Shown: positions 1 through 6,100 of the stretch, one piece after another | Layout: each line of letters starts with the position of its first letter | Position numbering within the stretch: the stretch's first letter is position 1 | Source of the DNA: CBFGTJ01 sp965651815 | GTDB taxonomy: Bacteria; Actinomycetota; Acidimicrobiia; Acidimicrobiales; Microtrichaceae | NCBI GenBank assembly: GCA_965651815.1 | Contig: CBFGTJ010000128.1 | Span: forward strand, 1-9,209 | Direction of reading: 5' to 3' | Length of the DNA stretch: 9,209 nt | Made by a program: the position numbers and the translations under genes | Notes under the pieces: generated by a model | Told to the model about the DNA's origin: nothing | Seen by the model: the letters and a program-made list of their open reading frames with translations, nothing else | Database searches by the model: none

Positions 1-1682
1 TCCACAACACGATCACCGTCGTGCTCGCACAGCGGCTGCGCGAGTCCGCGCTGCTGCGGGCGGACTGGGCGACCCGGCGGCAGGTGCTCGGCGGCATCGC
101 GGTCGAGGCGGTGCTCGTCGGGGTGCTCGCCTCCGTGGTCGGCGTGCTCGCAGGTCTCGGGCTCGCCGCGGGCCTCAGCGCGCTGTTCGGTGCGATGGGG
201 TTCGACTTCCCGGGCTCCGGGCTGGTCGTCGAGACCGACAGCCTGGTCATCGCCGGGGTCGTCGGCATGGTCGTGACGCTCGTGGCTGCGCTGGTGCCGG
301 CCGTGCGGGCCTCGCGCACGCCGCCGCTCGCCGCGCTGCGCGACGTCGCCCACGACACGAGCGACACCTCCCGCCTGCGCGCCGTCGCCGGCACGCTGCT
401 GGTCGGCGCCGGCCTCGCCGTGGTGCTCGTGGGCCGCACGAGCCTCACCGCGGTGGGCGTGGGTGCGGGCCTGCTGGTCGTCGGCACCTTCGTGATCTCC
501 CCGGTCATCGCCGCGCCGGCCGCACGCGTGCTCGGCGCGCTGCCCGCCAGGCTGCGCGGCGGCTCGGGGGCGCTGGCGAGGGGCAACGCGGCGCGCAACC
601 CCCGCCACACGGCCAGCACCGCCAGCGCGCTGCTGATCGGCGTGTGCATCGTGTCGGTGTTCACGGTGTTCGCGTCGTCCCTCAAGGCCTCGCTCACCGA
701 CACCCTCGCCGGCTCGCTCACCGGCGACGTGGTGGTCCAGGCCGACGGGTTCAGCGGCGCCGGCATCGGCCCGGAGCTCGCGCACGAGCTCGACGAGCTG
801 CCCGAGGTCGCCGACGCGGTCGGCCTCTCGGACGCCCCCGGGCTGATCGGTGGCGAGGAGCAGCTGTTCAGCGCCGTCGACCCGGCCGCGCTGGCCGGTG
901 TGGCCGAGCTCGAGGTGGTCGAGGGCTCGCTCGAGGACGTCACCGGCGAGTCGGTGGCCGTCTCGACGGACATGGCCGCGGAGCAGGGCTGGGCGTTCGG
1001 TGACGTCGTGGAGGTGACCTTCGTCGACGGCGCCGTGGTGCCCGCGCGGATCGCGGCGACCTTCGACCGGCCCGAGGTCGTCGGCAGCGTCGTGGTGCCC
1101 CGCGACCTCGCCGAGCAGCACATGAACCAGCTGCGCGACTGGCTGGTCGTGGTCGAGGCGGCGCCGGGCACCTCCGTCGCCGACGCGAAGGCGGCCGTGG
1201 CCGAGGTCGCGGCACGGCACGGCGCCCAGGAGGTGTTCGACATGGACGGCTTCGTCGAGTCCGCCGCCGGGGAGCTCGACGCGCTGCTGGTCGTCGTCTA
1301 CGCGCTGCTGGCGCTGTCGATCGTGATCGCGCTGATCGGCATCGGCAACACGCTGTCGCTGTCGATCCACGAGCGCACCCGCGAGCTCGGCCTCCTGCGG
1401 GCGGTCGGCCAGACGCGGCGCCAGCTGCGCTCGATGGTGCGCTGGGAGTCGGTCATGGTCGCCTCGTTCGGCACCGTCGGCGGGGTCCTGCTCGGCACCT
1501 TCATCGCCTGGGCGTTCGTGAACGCGCTGGTCTCGACCGAGGGCATCGGCACGTTCCGGGCACCGCTGGTCGGACTCGCGGCGATCGTCGCGGTCGGCGG
1601 GCTGGTCGGGGTGCTCGCGTCGGTCCGGCCCGCCCGTCGTGCCGCCCGGTTGGACGTGCTGCAGGCGGTGGCGACCGAGTAG
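1..1682 (+). CDS. ABC transporter permease, FtsX/MacB family (5' partial)
   Basis: This is the C-terminal part of an ABC transporter integral membrane subunit with two FtsX-type domains. It probably works with a separate ATPase in export or lipoprotein/cell-envelope handling. The frame is open from base 3 (codons H-N-T-I-T-V-V), so the GTG at 21 is internal and the gene starts upstream of the window. Two repeats of the FtsX core are visible. The first reads NTITVVLAQRLRESALLRA near the left edge; the second reads NTLSLSIHERTRELGLLRAV near bases 1347-1408. Each is followed by a TRRQ coupling segment and hydrophobic helices. A central hydrophobic pair (about 380-530) and the NPRHTASTASALLIG segment lead into an extracytoplasmic domain of roughly 190 residues (about 680-1260). 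The protein ends with RPARRAARLDVLQAVATE and TAG. The ATPase gene is not in view and the substrate is unknown. Family assignment is firm. Confidence 0.93.
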   Translation, partial: HNTITVVLAQRLRESALLRADWATRRQVLGGIAVEAVLVGVLASVVGVLAGLGLAAGLSALFGAMGFDFPGSGLVVETDSLVIAGVVGMVVTLVAALVPAVRASRTPPLAALRDVAHDTSDTSRLRAVAGTLLVGAGLAVVLVGRTSLTAVGVGAGLLVVGTFVISPVIAAPAARVLGALPARLRGGSGALARGNAARNPRHTASTASALLIGVCIVSVFTVFASSLKASLTDTLAGSLTGDVVVQADGFSGAGIGPELAHELDELPEVADAVGLSDAPGLIGGEEQLFSAVDPAALAGVAELEVVEGSLEDVTGESVAVSTDMAAEQGWAFGDVVEVTFVDGAVVPARIAATFDRPEVVGSVVVPRDLAEQHMNQLRDWLVVVEAAPGTSVADAKAAVAEVAARHGAQEVFDMDGFVESAAGELDALLVVVYALLALSIVIALIGIGNTLSLSIHERTRELGLLRAVGQTRRQLRSMVRWESVMVASFGTVGGVLLGTFIAWAFVNALVSTEGIGTFRAPLVGLAAIVAVGGLVGVLASVRPARRAARLDVLQAVATE

Positions 1683-1714
1683 CCCGCCACCTGCTCCCCT
1701 CGCCGACCCCGACG

Positions 1715-1752
1715 CGGAGTGCCCGGTCGCCCCAGCGCGGCCGGGCACTTCG
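1715..1752. terminator. Long GC hairpin between convergent genes, likely bidirectional terminator
   Basis: Bases 1718-1730 pair perfectly with 1737-1749 apart from one T-G wobble, around a six-base loop (CCCAGC). A further G-T and two G-C pairs extend the stem to 1715/1752, giving about 16 bp. It begins 32 bases after the permease stop and lies just beyond the 3' end of the minus-strand VOC remnant, where convergent transcription would need a stop on both strands. There is no clear U-run on either side, which is common for GC-rich actinobacterial terminators. The pairing is seen directly; the function is inferred. Confidence 0.7.
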
Positions 1753-1781
1753 GCGCGTGGAACCGTGGCTCGTGCGGCGGC

Positions 1782-1988
1782 TCAGCCGGCGCTCTGCCAG
1801 AGCCCCATGAGGTTGCCCTCGGTGTCGCGGAAGTAGGCGGCGTAGCCCATCTCGCCCACCTTCGTCGCCTCGCCGACGACCTCCCCGCCGCGGTCGCGCA
1901 CCCGCTGCAGCGCGGCCTCCATGTCGTCGACCTCCAGGGTGATGACCGGGGCCATCGGCTCGGCACCTGCTGCCGCCGCGAGGGGCAC
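1782..1988 (-). pseudogene. VOC (glyoxalase/bleomycin-resistance fold) family remnant, C-terminal half only
   Basis: The 68-codon frame reads as the second half of a VOC-superfamily protein: APVITLEVDDMEAALQRV, then a GGEVV turn, then GEMGYAAYFRDTEGNLMGLWQ, the usual C-terminal metal-site strand pattern with the Glu of DTEGN. Family members are normally about 115-130 residues and consist of paired beta-alpha-beta modules; here only one module exists. The first usable start is GTG at 1988, with no Shine-Dalgarno sequence, and an in-frame TAG (1991-1989) sits immediately before it. Only 33 bases separate it from the upstream methyltransferase stop, so the N-terminal half is not nearby in any frame. 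It is most simply a deletion remnant. A functional single-module protein that dimerises is possible but less likely. Confidence 0.72.
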
Positions 1989-2021
1989 CTACCCGGCCGG
2001 GCGGTGCGGGATCCCCGCGTG

Positions 2022-2681
2022 TCAGGGCTCACCGGCGAGCACGGTGAGGACCTCGCGGCGGCCGTGGCGGTGCTCGCCCACCTCGACGCCGGTGAAGCCC
2101 GCGTCACGGCACATCCCGGCGAAGCGCTCCGCCTGGTCGTCGGTCCACCCGTGGCTCGCGTTGCCCTTCGCCCCCGGCGGGCTGTGCCGCTCGATCACCA
2201 GGAACCGACCTCCCGGCCGCAGCACGCGGCGCACCTCGGCGAGCCCGGCCCCCAGGTCGCGCCAGTGGTGGACGGTCGCGAGCGACCACACGACGCTCGC
2301 CGCGCCGTCCGGCAGCGGCAGGTCCTCCGCGGTGCCCTGCGCGACGTCCACCGTGGCCTCCGCGCCCCGGAGCTCGCCGAACCGGCGGCTCGCGCGCACC
2401 GTCGCACGGGCCACGCGGAGCATCTCGGTGGACGGGTCGACGCCGACCACGGTGGACGCGCCCCTGGCCGCGGCCCGCCGCACGGCGACCCCGGCCCCGC
2501 AGCCCACGTCGACGACGTCGTCGCCCGCTCCGGTGCCGGTGAGCCGGATCGCGAGGTCGGCGTCCCCGGTCCGACCCACCGTGAACGTGAGCGCCGCGAT
2601 GAGGCCCGCGACCCCGGAGAAGCCGGGGTGGTCCGCGTGGTGGTTCGGTGGGAGCCCGATGTCGTGCGGTGTCGTGGTCAT
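2022..2681 (-). CDS. Class I SAM-dependent methyltransferase (Methyltransf_11-like)
   Basis: A 219-residue cytosolic methyltransferase predicted to transfer the methyl group of S-adenosylmethionine to an unknown, probably small, acceptor. The Rossmann-fold motifs appear in order. Motif I is VVDVGCGAGVAV (residues 56-67) and the acidic end of strand 2 is VVGVDPS (78-84). Next comes the DLPLPDGAASVVWSLATVHHW region (120-140), then RVLRPGGRF (152-160). The start is set at ATG 2681 (MTTTPHDIGL). The frame stays open upstream to 2783, but that stretch crosses the regulatory palindrome and the MerR start and has no family character. The gene diverges from the MerR regulator and is very likely its target. 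A -10-like box ends eight bases before the ATG, so the mRNA may be leaderless. The substrate cannot be told from sequence; detoxification or secondary metabolism are guesses. Confidence 0.88.
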   Translation of the reverse strand: MTTTPHDIGLPPNHHADHPGFSGVAGLIAALTFTVGRTGDADLAIRLTGTGAGDDVVDVGCGAGVAVRRAAARGASTVVGVDPSTEMLRVARATVRASRRFGELRGAEATVDVAQGTAEDLPLPDGAASVVWSLATVHHWRDLGAGLAEVRRVLRPGGRFLVIERHSPPGAKGNASHGWTDDQAERFAGMCRDAGFTGVEVGEHRHGRREVLTVLAGEP

Positions 2682-2688
2682 GTGGACG

Positions 2689-2722
2689 ACCTTGACAGTT
2701 GAACCATGGTTCACGTCAAGGT
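2689..2722. promoter_or_regulatory. Divergent MerR-type promoter with palindromic operator
   Basis: Read rightwards, TTGACA (2692-2697) and CAAGGT (2717-2722) are separated by 19 bases. Read leftwards, TTGACG (2719-2714) and CAAGGT (2694-2689) are also 19 bases apart. The spacers share a perfect 14-bp palindrome, TGAACCATGGTTCA (2700-2713), close to their middle. A 19-20 bp spacer filled by a dyad is the hallmark of MerR-family promoters, where the regulator twists the DNA to realign the boxes. The inferred start sites fall at or within a base or two of the GTG of the regulator (2728) and the ATG of the methyltransferase (2681), so both messages may be leaderless. The arrangement is seen directly; activation by the adjacent regulator is inferred. 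Confidence 0.75.
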
Positions 2723-2727
2723 GTGGT

Positions 2728-3141
2728 GTGGACGACGAGCTCCTGACGATCGGCGAGGTCGCCCGCCGGGCCGGGGTGGCCACGTCCGCGGTGCGGTTCT
2801 ACGAGCGGCGCGGGCTGGTGCAGGCCGATGCGCGACGCTCCGGCCAGCGCCGCTACCGGGTCGGGACGCTGCGTCGGCTGGTGTTCATCGGGATGCTCCA
2901 GGACGCGGGGCTCACCCTCGAGGAGATCCGCGGGGTGCTCGACGCCCCGGACGTCGAGGGGTGGAAGGCGATCGCGCAGCGACGCCTCGAGCTGCTCGAC
3001 GTCGAGATCGAGCGGCTCCAGCGGGCACGCGCCTACCTCGAGGGGGCGCTCCTGTGCCGCTACGACCACCCGGCGACGGACTGCCGCGTCATGGGCGCCG
3101 AGATCGACCGTCGCCTCGCCGACACCCCTGCGGGAGGGTGA
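2728..3141 (+). CDS. MerR-family transcriptional regulator
   Basis: A 137-residue DNA-binding regulator. The winged helix-turn-helix is at residues 7-31 (TIGEVARRAGVATSAVRFYE), followed by the second wing with RSGQRRYR (37-44) and the LVFIGMLQDAGLTLEEIRGVL helix (51-71). Then comes the long dimerisation helix (about 81-107). The short tail contains LCRYDHPATDC, with Cys110 and Cys119 spaced like the cysteine tails of many small MerR proteins. The tail could bind a metal or sense redox state, but this is not shown by sequence. The start is GTG 2728, just beyond the -10-like box; no ribosome site is visible, in line with leaderless translation. It diverges from the methyltransferase and is followed after one base by the NYN-like gene, so it probably controls both directions and itself. 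Confidence 0.9.
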   Translation: MDDELLTIGEVARRAGVATSAVRFYERRGLVQADARRSGQRRYRVGTLRRLVFIGMLQDAGLTLEEIRGVLDAPDVEGWKAIAQRRLELLDVEIERLQRARAYLEGALLCRYDHPATDCRVMGAEIDRRLADTPAGG

Positions 3142-3142
3142 C

Positions 3143-3508
3143 GTGCTGGTCGTCGACGCCGCCAACGTGATCGGCTCGCGTCCCACCGGCTGGTGGCGCG
3201 ACCGCCCGGGCGCGGCGCGGCGGTTCACCGAGGACGTGCGCGCCGCCGTGGCGGCCGGACGGTTGGCAGCACCCGTCGCCGTGGTGCTCGAGGGCCGGTC
3301 GCGGGAGGGCGCCGAGGAGTCCGAGCTCGACGGCGTCCGGGTGGTGCACGCACCCGGCGAGGGCGACGACACGATCGCCGAGCTCGCCGCGTCGCACCCC
3401 GGGTCGGTCGTCGTGACCGCGGACCGGGATCTGGCCGGCCGCGCCCGCTCCTGCGCCGCCGAGGTCGTGGGCCCGCGCTGGCTCCTCGACCGGATCGGGG
3501 TGCGCTGA
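3143..3508 (+). CDS. Small NYN/PIN-like domain protein, putative nuclease
   Basis: A 121-residue protein with the layout of a minimal NYN/PIN-like ribonuclease fold. A first strand ends in acid, LVVDAANVIG (Asp5, Asn8). A conserved-looking GWWRDRPGAARRF segment (17-28) follows. Then come VAVVLEG (45-51), VRVVHAPGEGDDTI (65-78, with Asp75/Asp76) and VVVTADRDL (89-97, with Asp94/Asp96), and a closing VVGPRWLLDRIG. Clustered acids at strand ends could bind Mg2+ for RNA cleavage; this is inference from fold pattern. The start is GTG 3143 with a GGGAGGG ribosome site at 3132-3138 inside the end of merR. The one-base gap to merR suggests translational coupling. Proteins of this look are often annotated as hypothetical or NTP pyrophosphohydrolase-like; I see no Nudix box here. 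Confidence 0.72.
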   Translation: MLVVDAANVIGSRPTGWWRDRPGAARRFTEDVRAAVAAGRLAAPVAVVLEGRSREGAEESELDGVRVVHAPGEGDDTIAELAASHPGSVVVTADRDLAGRARSCAAEVVGPRWLLDRIGVR

Positions 3509-3538
3509 AGGGCAACGTTGATTGTCACAGTGCCTCGT

Positions 3539-3544
3539 TAGTCT
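3539..3544 (+). promoter_or_regulatory. -10-like box TAGTCT for a leaderless HNH gene
   Basis: TAGTCT matches the actinobacterial TAnnnT -10 pattern and ends seven bases before ATG 3552, so the predicted transcript would start at or next to the start codon. No Shine-Dalgarno sequence precedes this ATG. The upstream TTGATT (3519-3524) is too close (14 bases) to be a standard -35 box. Confidence 0.5.
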
Positions 3545-3551
3545 CGCACGC

Positions 3552-4901
3552 ATGTTCGAGCTCGACGCGGGCGAGGTGAGCGGGATCGTCGAGGCGTTGC
3601 GGCGCCTGGCAGCGGTCGACGTCGCCGGCGCGGACGAGCAGGTGCTGTGCGACGCGGCCCTCGCGCTCGAGTCGGCACGCCGCTTCCTCGATGCCACCCA
3701 GTGCCACGTGCTGGGCGAGCTCGAGGCCCGGGGCGTCACCGACCGTGCGGCGGGGCAGCGCACCTCGGCCTGGCTGGCCCACCACGCCGGGCTGCCCTCC
3801 GGGGTCGCACGCCAGCGGGTGCGCGTGGGGACCCAGCTGCGCCGGCTCGGCGCGCTCGACGAGCGGCTCCGGGCGGGCGCGGTCGGCTTCGACCACGCGC
3901 GGGTCATCGCCGATGCCGCGAACCCCCGCATCGTCGACGACCTCGCCCAGCTCTCGGGGGAGCTGTGCGACCTCGCCGAGGGCATGGTCTTCGACGACTG
4001 GCGCAGGGAGGTGCACGGCATCGCCGAGCAGCTCGACCAGGACGGCGGCTACGACCCCGACCGCGACCTCGCCCGCAACCGGCTCCGCATCGGCCGCACC
4101 GGCGAGCAGACGGTCGGCCACTTCGAGCTCATCGGTGCCCGTGGCGCACTCGTCGAGGCGGGGCTCAACACCATCGCGGACGAGCTGTTCGAGCGGTACT
4201 CGCACGACAACCAGGTCACCCCCGAGCTCCCCGTGCCGAGCCGGGCGACGTTGATGGGGCTCGCACTCGAGGAGGTCGTCCGCCGCGCGCTCGCGATCGA
4301 CCGGGACGCCAGCCGGCCACCCCGCACCGAGCTGCACCTCCTGCTCACCCCCGACCAGCTCGACGCCGGCCTCCGCGGCGAACGCACCGACGGACGGTCC
4401 ACCGACCGCCTCGCCGAGCAGACGCTGGGTCGGCGCTGGACGTTGCACGCCGGGATCGTCGGGTTCACGCTCACCGACGCCGAGGGCCGCCGGGTGCGCA
4501 CCGATCCCTACGCGCCGCTCACCTGCGACGCGGCGATCTACGCCACCGTGGTCGACAGCCTCGGCGTGCCGCTCGACATGGGACGCCAGGTCCGCTTCGC
4601 CACCACCGCCCAGCGTCGGGCGCTGGCCCACCGCGACGGCGGCTGCACCTTCCCCGGCTGCGCTGCGCCACCGGCGTGGACCGACGCGCACCACCGCCTC
4701 GACTGGGCCAGGGGCGGCCGCACCGACCTGGACCAGCTCGTCTCCGCCTGCCGGCACCACCACGGGGTCGCGCACCGGCCCGGGTGGTCCGTCGAGGTCA
4801 CCGACGACGGCTGGACGCGGTGGACGACGCGGGGCGGCCACCAGTTCTGGGGGCAGCGCCACCACCGCCAGCGTGCGGGACCGCTGCCCCACGCCGCCTG
4901 A
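3552..4901 (+). CDS. DUF222 / 13E12-repeat family protein with C-terminal HNH endonuclease domain
   Basis: A 449-residue protein of the family that is highly multicopy in actinobacterial genomes (the mycobacterial 13E12 repeat type). The DUF222 region covers roughly residues 10-330 and is helical and Arg/Ala rich, with the typical ARRFLDATQCHVLGEL and HARVIADA stretches. The HNH module follows: AHRDGGCTFPGC (Cys365, Cys370), TDAHHRLDW (His380, His381), GGRTDLDQLVSACRHHH (Cys400, His402-404). The four-ligand zinc site is present. The usual Asn of the DLDNL motif is Gln395 here. The start is ATG 3552. A TTG at 3522 would extend it by ten residues, but it would place the -10 box inside the gene. 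The biological role is unknown; DNA cleavage or mobility has been suggested for the family. No flanking repeats or target-site duplications are seen. Confidence 0.92.
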   Translation: MFELDAGEVSGIVEALRRLAAVDVAGADEQVLCDAALALESARRFLDATQCHVLGELEARGVTDRAAGQRTSAWLAHHAGLPSGVARQRVRVGTQLRRLGALDERLRAGAVGFDHARVIADAANPRIVDDLAQLSGELCDLAEGMVFDDWRREVHGIAEQLDQDGGYDPDRDLARNRLRIGRTGEQTVGHFELIGARGALVEAGLNTIADELFERYSHDNQVTPELPVPSRATLMGLALEEVVRRALAIDRDASRPPRTELHLLLTPDQLDAGLRGERTDGRSTDRLAEQTLGRRWTLHAGIVGFTLTDAEGRRVRTDPYAPLTCDAAIYATVVDSLGVPLDMGRQVRFATTAQRRALAHRDGGCTFPGCAAPPAWTDAHHRLDWARGGRTDLDQLVSACRHHHGVAHRPGWSVEVTDDGWTRWTTRGGHQFWGQRHHRQRAGPLPHAA

Positions 4902-4957
4902 GCGGCCCCCGACTGCCCGACCCCGCAACCTCCACGCAGAGGCGAGCCGCTGCCCCG

Positions 4958-4963
4958 TAGTGT
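4958..4963 (+). promoter_or_regulatory. -10-like box TAGTGT for a leaderless small membrane protein gene
   Basis: TAGTGT fits TAnnnT and leaves exactly six bases before ATG 4970, the spacing expected if transcription begins on the A of the start codon. No ribosome-binding sequence lies before the ATG. No convincing -35 box is visible. Confidence 0.5.
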
Positions 4964-4969
4964 GCCGGC

Positions 4970-5260
4970 ATGGGTTGCGGCTGCCTCGTCCTGCTGGCCT
5001 CGGCGATCTCGCCCCGCCTCGGGCTGTTCCTCCTGTGGGCGTTCACCGACCGACTCACGCAGGCGTTCGAGTCCGGCTGGGTCGGCCTGCTCGGGTTCCT
5101 GTTCCTGCCCTGGACCGCGCTCGCCTGGGCAGCGGCCTACCAGCCGGCCGGCGGCGTCGGGGTCACGGGGTTCGGCTGGTTCATCGTGGCGCTCGGGCTG
5201 GTCGCGGACCTGAGCACGCACGGCGGCTCGTCCACGAGCGCCCGCGCACGCGCCCGCTGA
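4970..5260 (+). CDS. Small three-helix membrane protein, conserved hypothetical in actinobacteria
   Basis: A 96-residue protein beginning MGCGCLVLLA, with three hydrophobic segments at about residues 3-24, 38-57 and 65-81. Between the first two lies the short polar loop FTDRLTQAFESG, and the tail is basic and Ser/Arg rich (STSARARAR). Length and pattern, including LLWAFTD, FLFLPWTALAW and VALGLVADL, resemble short membrane proteins I associate with many actinobacteria, none with known function. The opening cysteines are not in a lipobox context. It has its own -10-like box, so it need not be co-transcribed with the HNH gene 68 bases upstream. It converges on the encapsulin gene. Function unknown. 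Confidence 0.8.
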   Translation: MGCGCLVLLASAISPRLGLFLLWAFTDRLTQAFESGWVGLLGFLFLPWTALAWAAAYQPAGGVGVTGFGWFIVALGLVADLSTHGGSSTSARARAR

Positions 5261-5295
5261 GCCGTCCGACCCGAGTGGGCGAACTGATGCTCAGC
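5256..5295. terminator. Possible bidirectional terminator between convergent genes
   Basis: GCTGAGC (5256-5262) pairs perfectly with GCTCAGC (5289-5295) across a 26-base loop. The two arms contain the stop codons of the membrane protein (plus) and the encapsulin (minus). A seven-base stem with a large loop and no U-run is weak; position between convergent genes is the main argument. Confidence 0.35.
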
Positions 5296-6100
5296 CCTCG
5301 TAGACCATCCCGATCGCTGCGCGGTCGTCGCGCACGAGCAGCGTGAGGCTCTCCTCCAGGTAGAGGCGGACCGACTCGGCGTCGTGGTCCAGGTAGCCGA
5401 TCGAGAAGTCCTGCCCGCACACGAGGCTCGCGTCGCCGCCACGGGTGCTCACCACGACCGCGCCGCTCACGGCGGGGGCCCAGATCAGCGGCCCGCCGAG
5501 GATGCGACGGACGTGGTCGAACACGGGGTAGCCGCCGTGCTGGGTCGTCTCGATGACGCCCCGGTAGCACCGGGGCCCGAGCGCGATCCCGTAGGGCCCC
5601 TCGACCCCGGCCGCCATGAGCTTCGACACGGCCTTCGCGACGCTGGACGGGTACTCCTCGTAGTCGTCGCTGATGCGGATCGGGTCGTGCGGCGAGGCCT
5701 CGACGAGCCCGGTGATGCCGCCCGCCGCGTACCCGTAGAACACGGCGGTGTCCTCGGCCGCCGCGGCACGCTTCGCGGCCTCGGTCACCGCGTCGAGGTC
5801 CGGGGCGAACGCGCCCCGGTCGATCGACTCCAGCTCGGCGCGGGACACCTCGAACACGGTCCGCAGCTCCACCATCGGCTGCACGGCACGAACCCCGCCG
5901 CGCACCCCCTCGGCGGGTCCGGACGCGAGCGGGGTCACGGTCCCGACGGGCTCGGCCGCGTGCCGCCAGCCGCGGGGACCCTCGAAGTCGACCAGCGCCC
6001 GTGCCGCCAGGAAGTGGCGCAGCGTCCTCGACGCCTCCTCCTCGATCTCCGCCCAGGCGGCGTCGCTGATCGGTGCGAGCTCGCGATGCAAGTGGTTCAT
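5291..6100 (-). CDS. Family 1 encapsulin shell protein (HK97 fold)
   Basis: A 269-residue shell protein, close to the usual 265-270 of family 1 encapsulins, which normally assemble as 60-subunit icosahedral nanocompartments. Landmarks include the N-terminal docking helix region MNHLHRELAPISDAAWAEIE, then RTLRHFLAARALVDFEGPRGW (25-45) and QPMVELRTVFEVSRAELESIDRG (74-96). The middle has AEDTAVFYGYAAGGITGL (115-132) and AGVEGPYGIAL (164-174). The C-terminal part has STRGGDASLVCGQDFSIGYLDHD (218-240) and VRLYLEESLTLLV (244-256). The start is ATG 6100, overlapping the cargo gene stop by one base (TGATG), with GGGAGG at 6109-6114 as ribosome site inside the cargo gene. This fixes the start and implies translational coupling. 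The residue matching Trp87 of the Thermotoga maritima shell, which stacks on a flavin, appears to be Ala88. Identification is firm. Confidence 0.96.
   Translation of the reverse strand: MNHLHRELAPISDAAWAEIEEEASRTLRHFLAARALVDFEGPRGWRHAAEPVGTVTPLASGPAEGVRGGVRAVQPMVELRTVFEVSRAELESIDRGAFAPDLDAVTEAAKRAAAAEDTAVFYGYAAGGITGLVEASPHDPIRISDDYEEYPSSVAKAVSKLMAAGVEGPYGIALGPRCYRGVIETTQHGGYPVFDHVRRILGGPLIWAPAVSGAVVVSTRGGDASLVCGQDFSIGYLDHDAESVRLYLEESLTLLVRDDRAAIGMVYEG

Noticed and set aside
1992..2018. Palindrome CCCGGCCGGG and adjacent short hairpin as methyltransferase terminator
   Set aside because: Stems of five bases without a U-run in very GC-rich DNA are expected by chance; kept only as a note at the deletion junction.
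1719..2702. Long plus-strand open frame across the VOC remnant and methyltransferase
   Set aside because: It is the complement of the methyltransferase, which has all SAM-binding motifs; the plus-strand product is Arg/Pro/Gly/His rich and lacks domain character.
2682..2783. Upstream ATG (2783) giving the methyltransferase a 34-residue N-terminal extension
   Set aside because: The extension overlaps the divergent promoter palindrome and the coding start of the MerR gene and does not look like protein sequence of the family; ATG 2681 fits the promoter spacing.
3522..3551. TTG 3522 as start of the HNH gene
   Set aside because: It would put the -10-like box inside the gene and lacks a ribosome site; ATG 3552 fits a leaderless start.
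3552..4901. HNH/13E12 gene as part of a mobile element
   Set aside because: No terminal inverted repeats, direct repeats, integrase or transposase are visible around it; the family is often chromosomal and multicopy.
3525..4928. Long open frame (about 467 codons) on the minus strand
   Set aside because: It is antisense to the well-supported DUF222-HNH gene; its composition is Val/Gly/Arg/Pro rich with no recognisable motif, as expected for the complement of GC-rich coding DNA.
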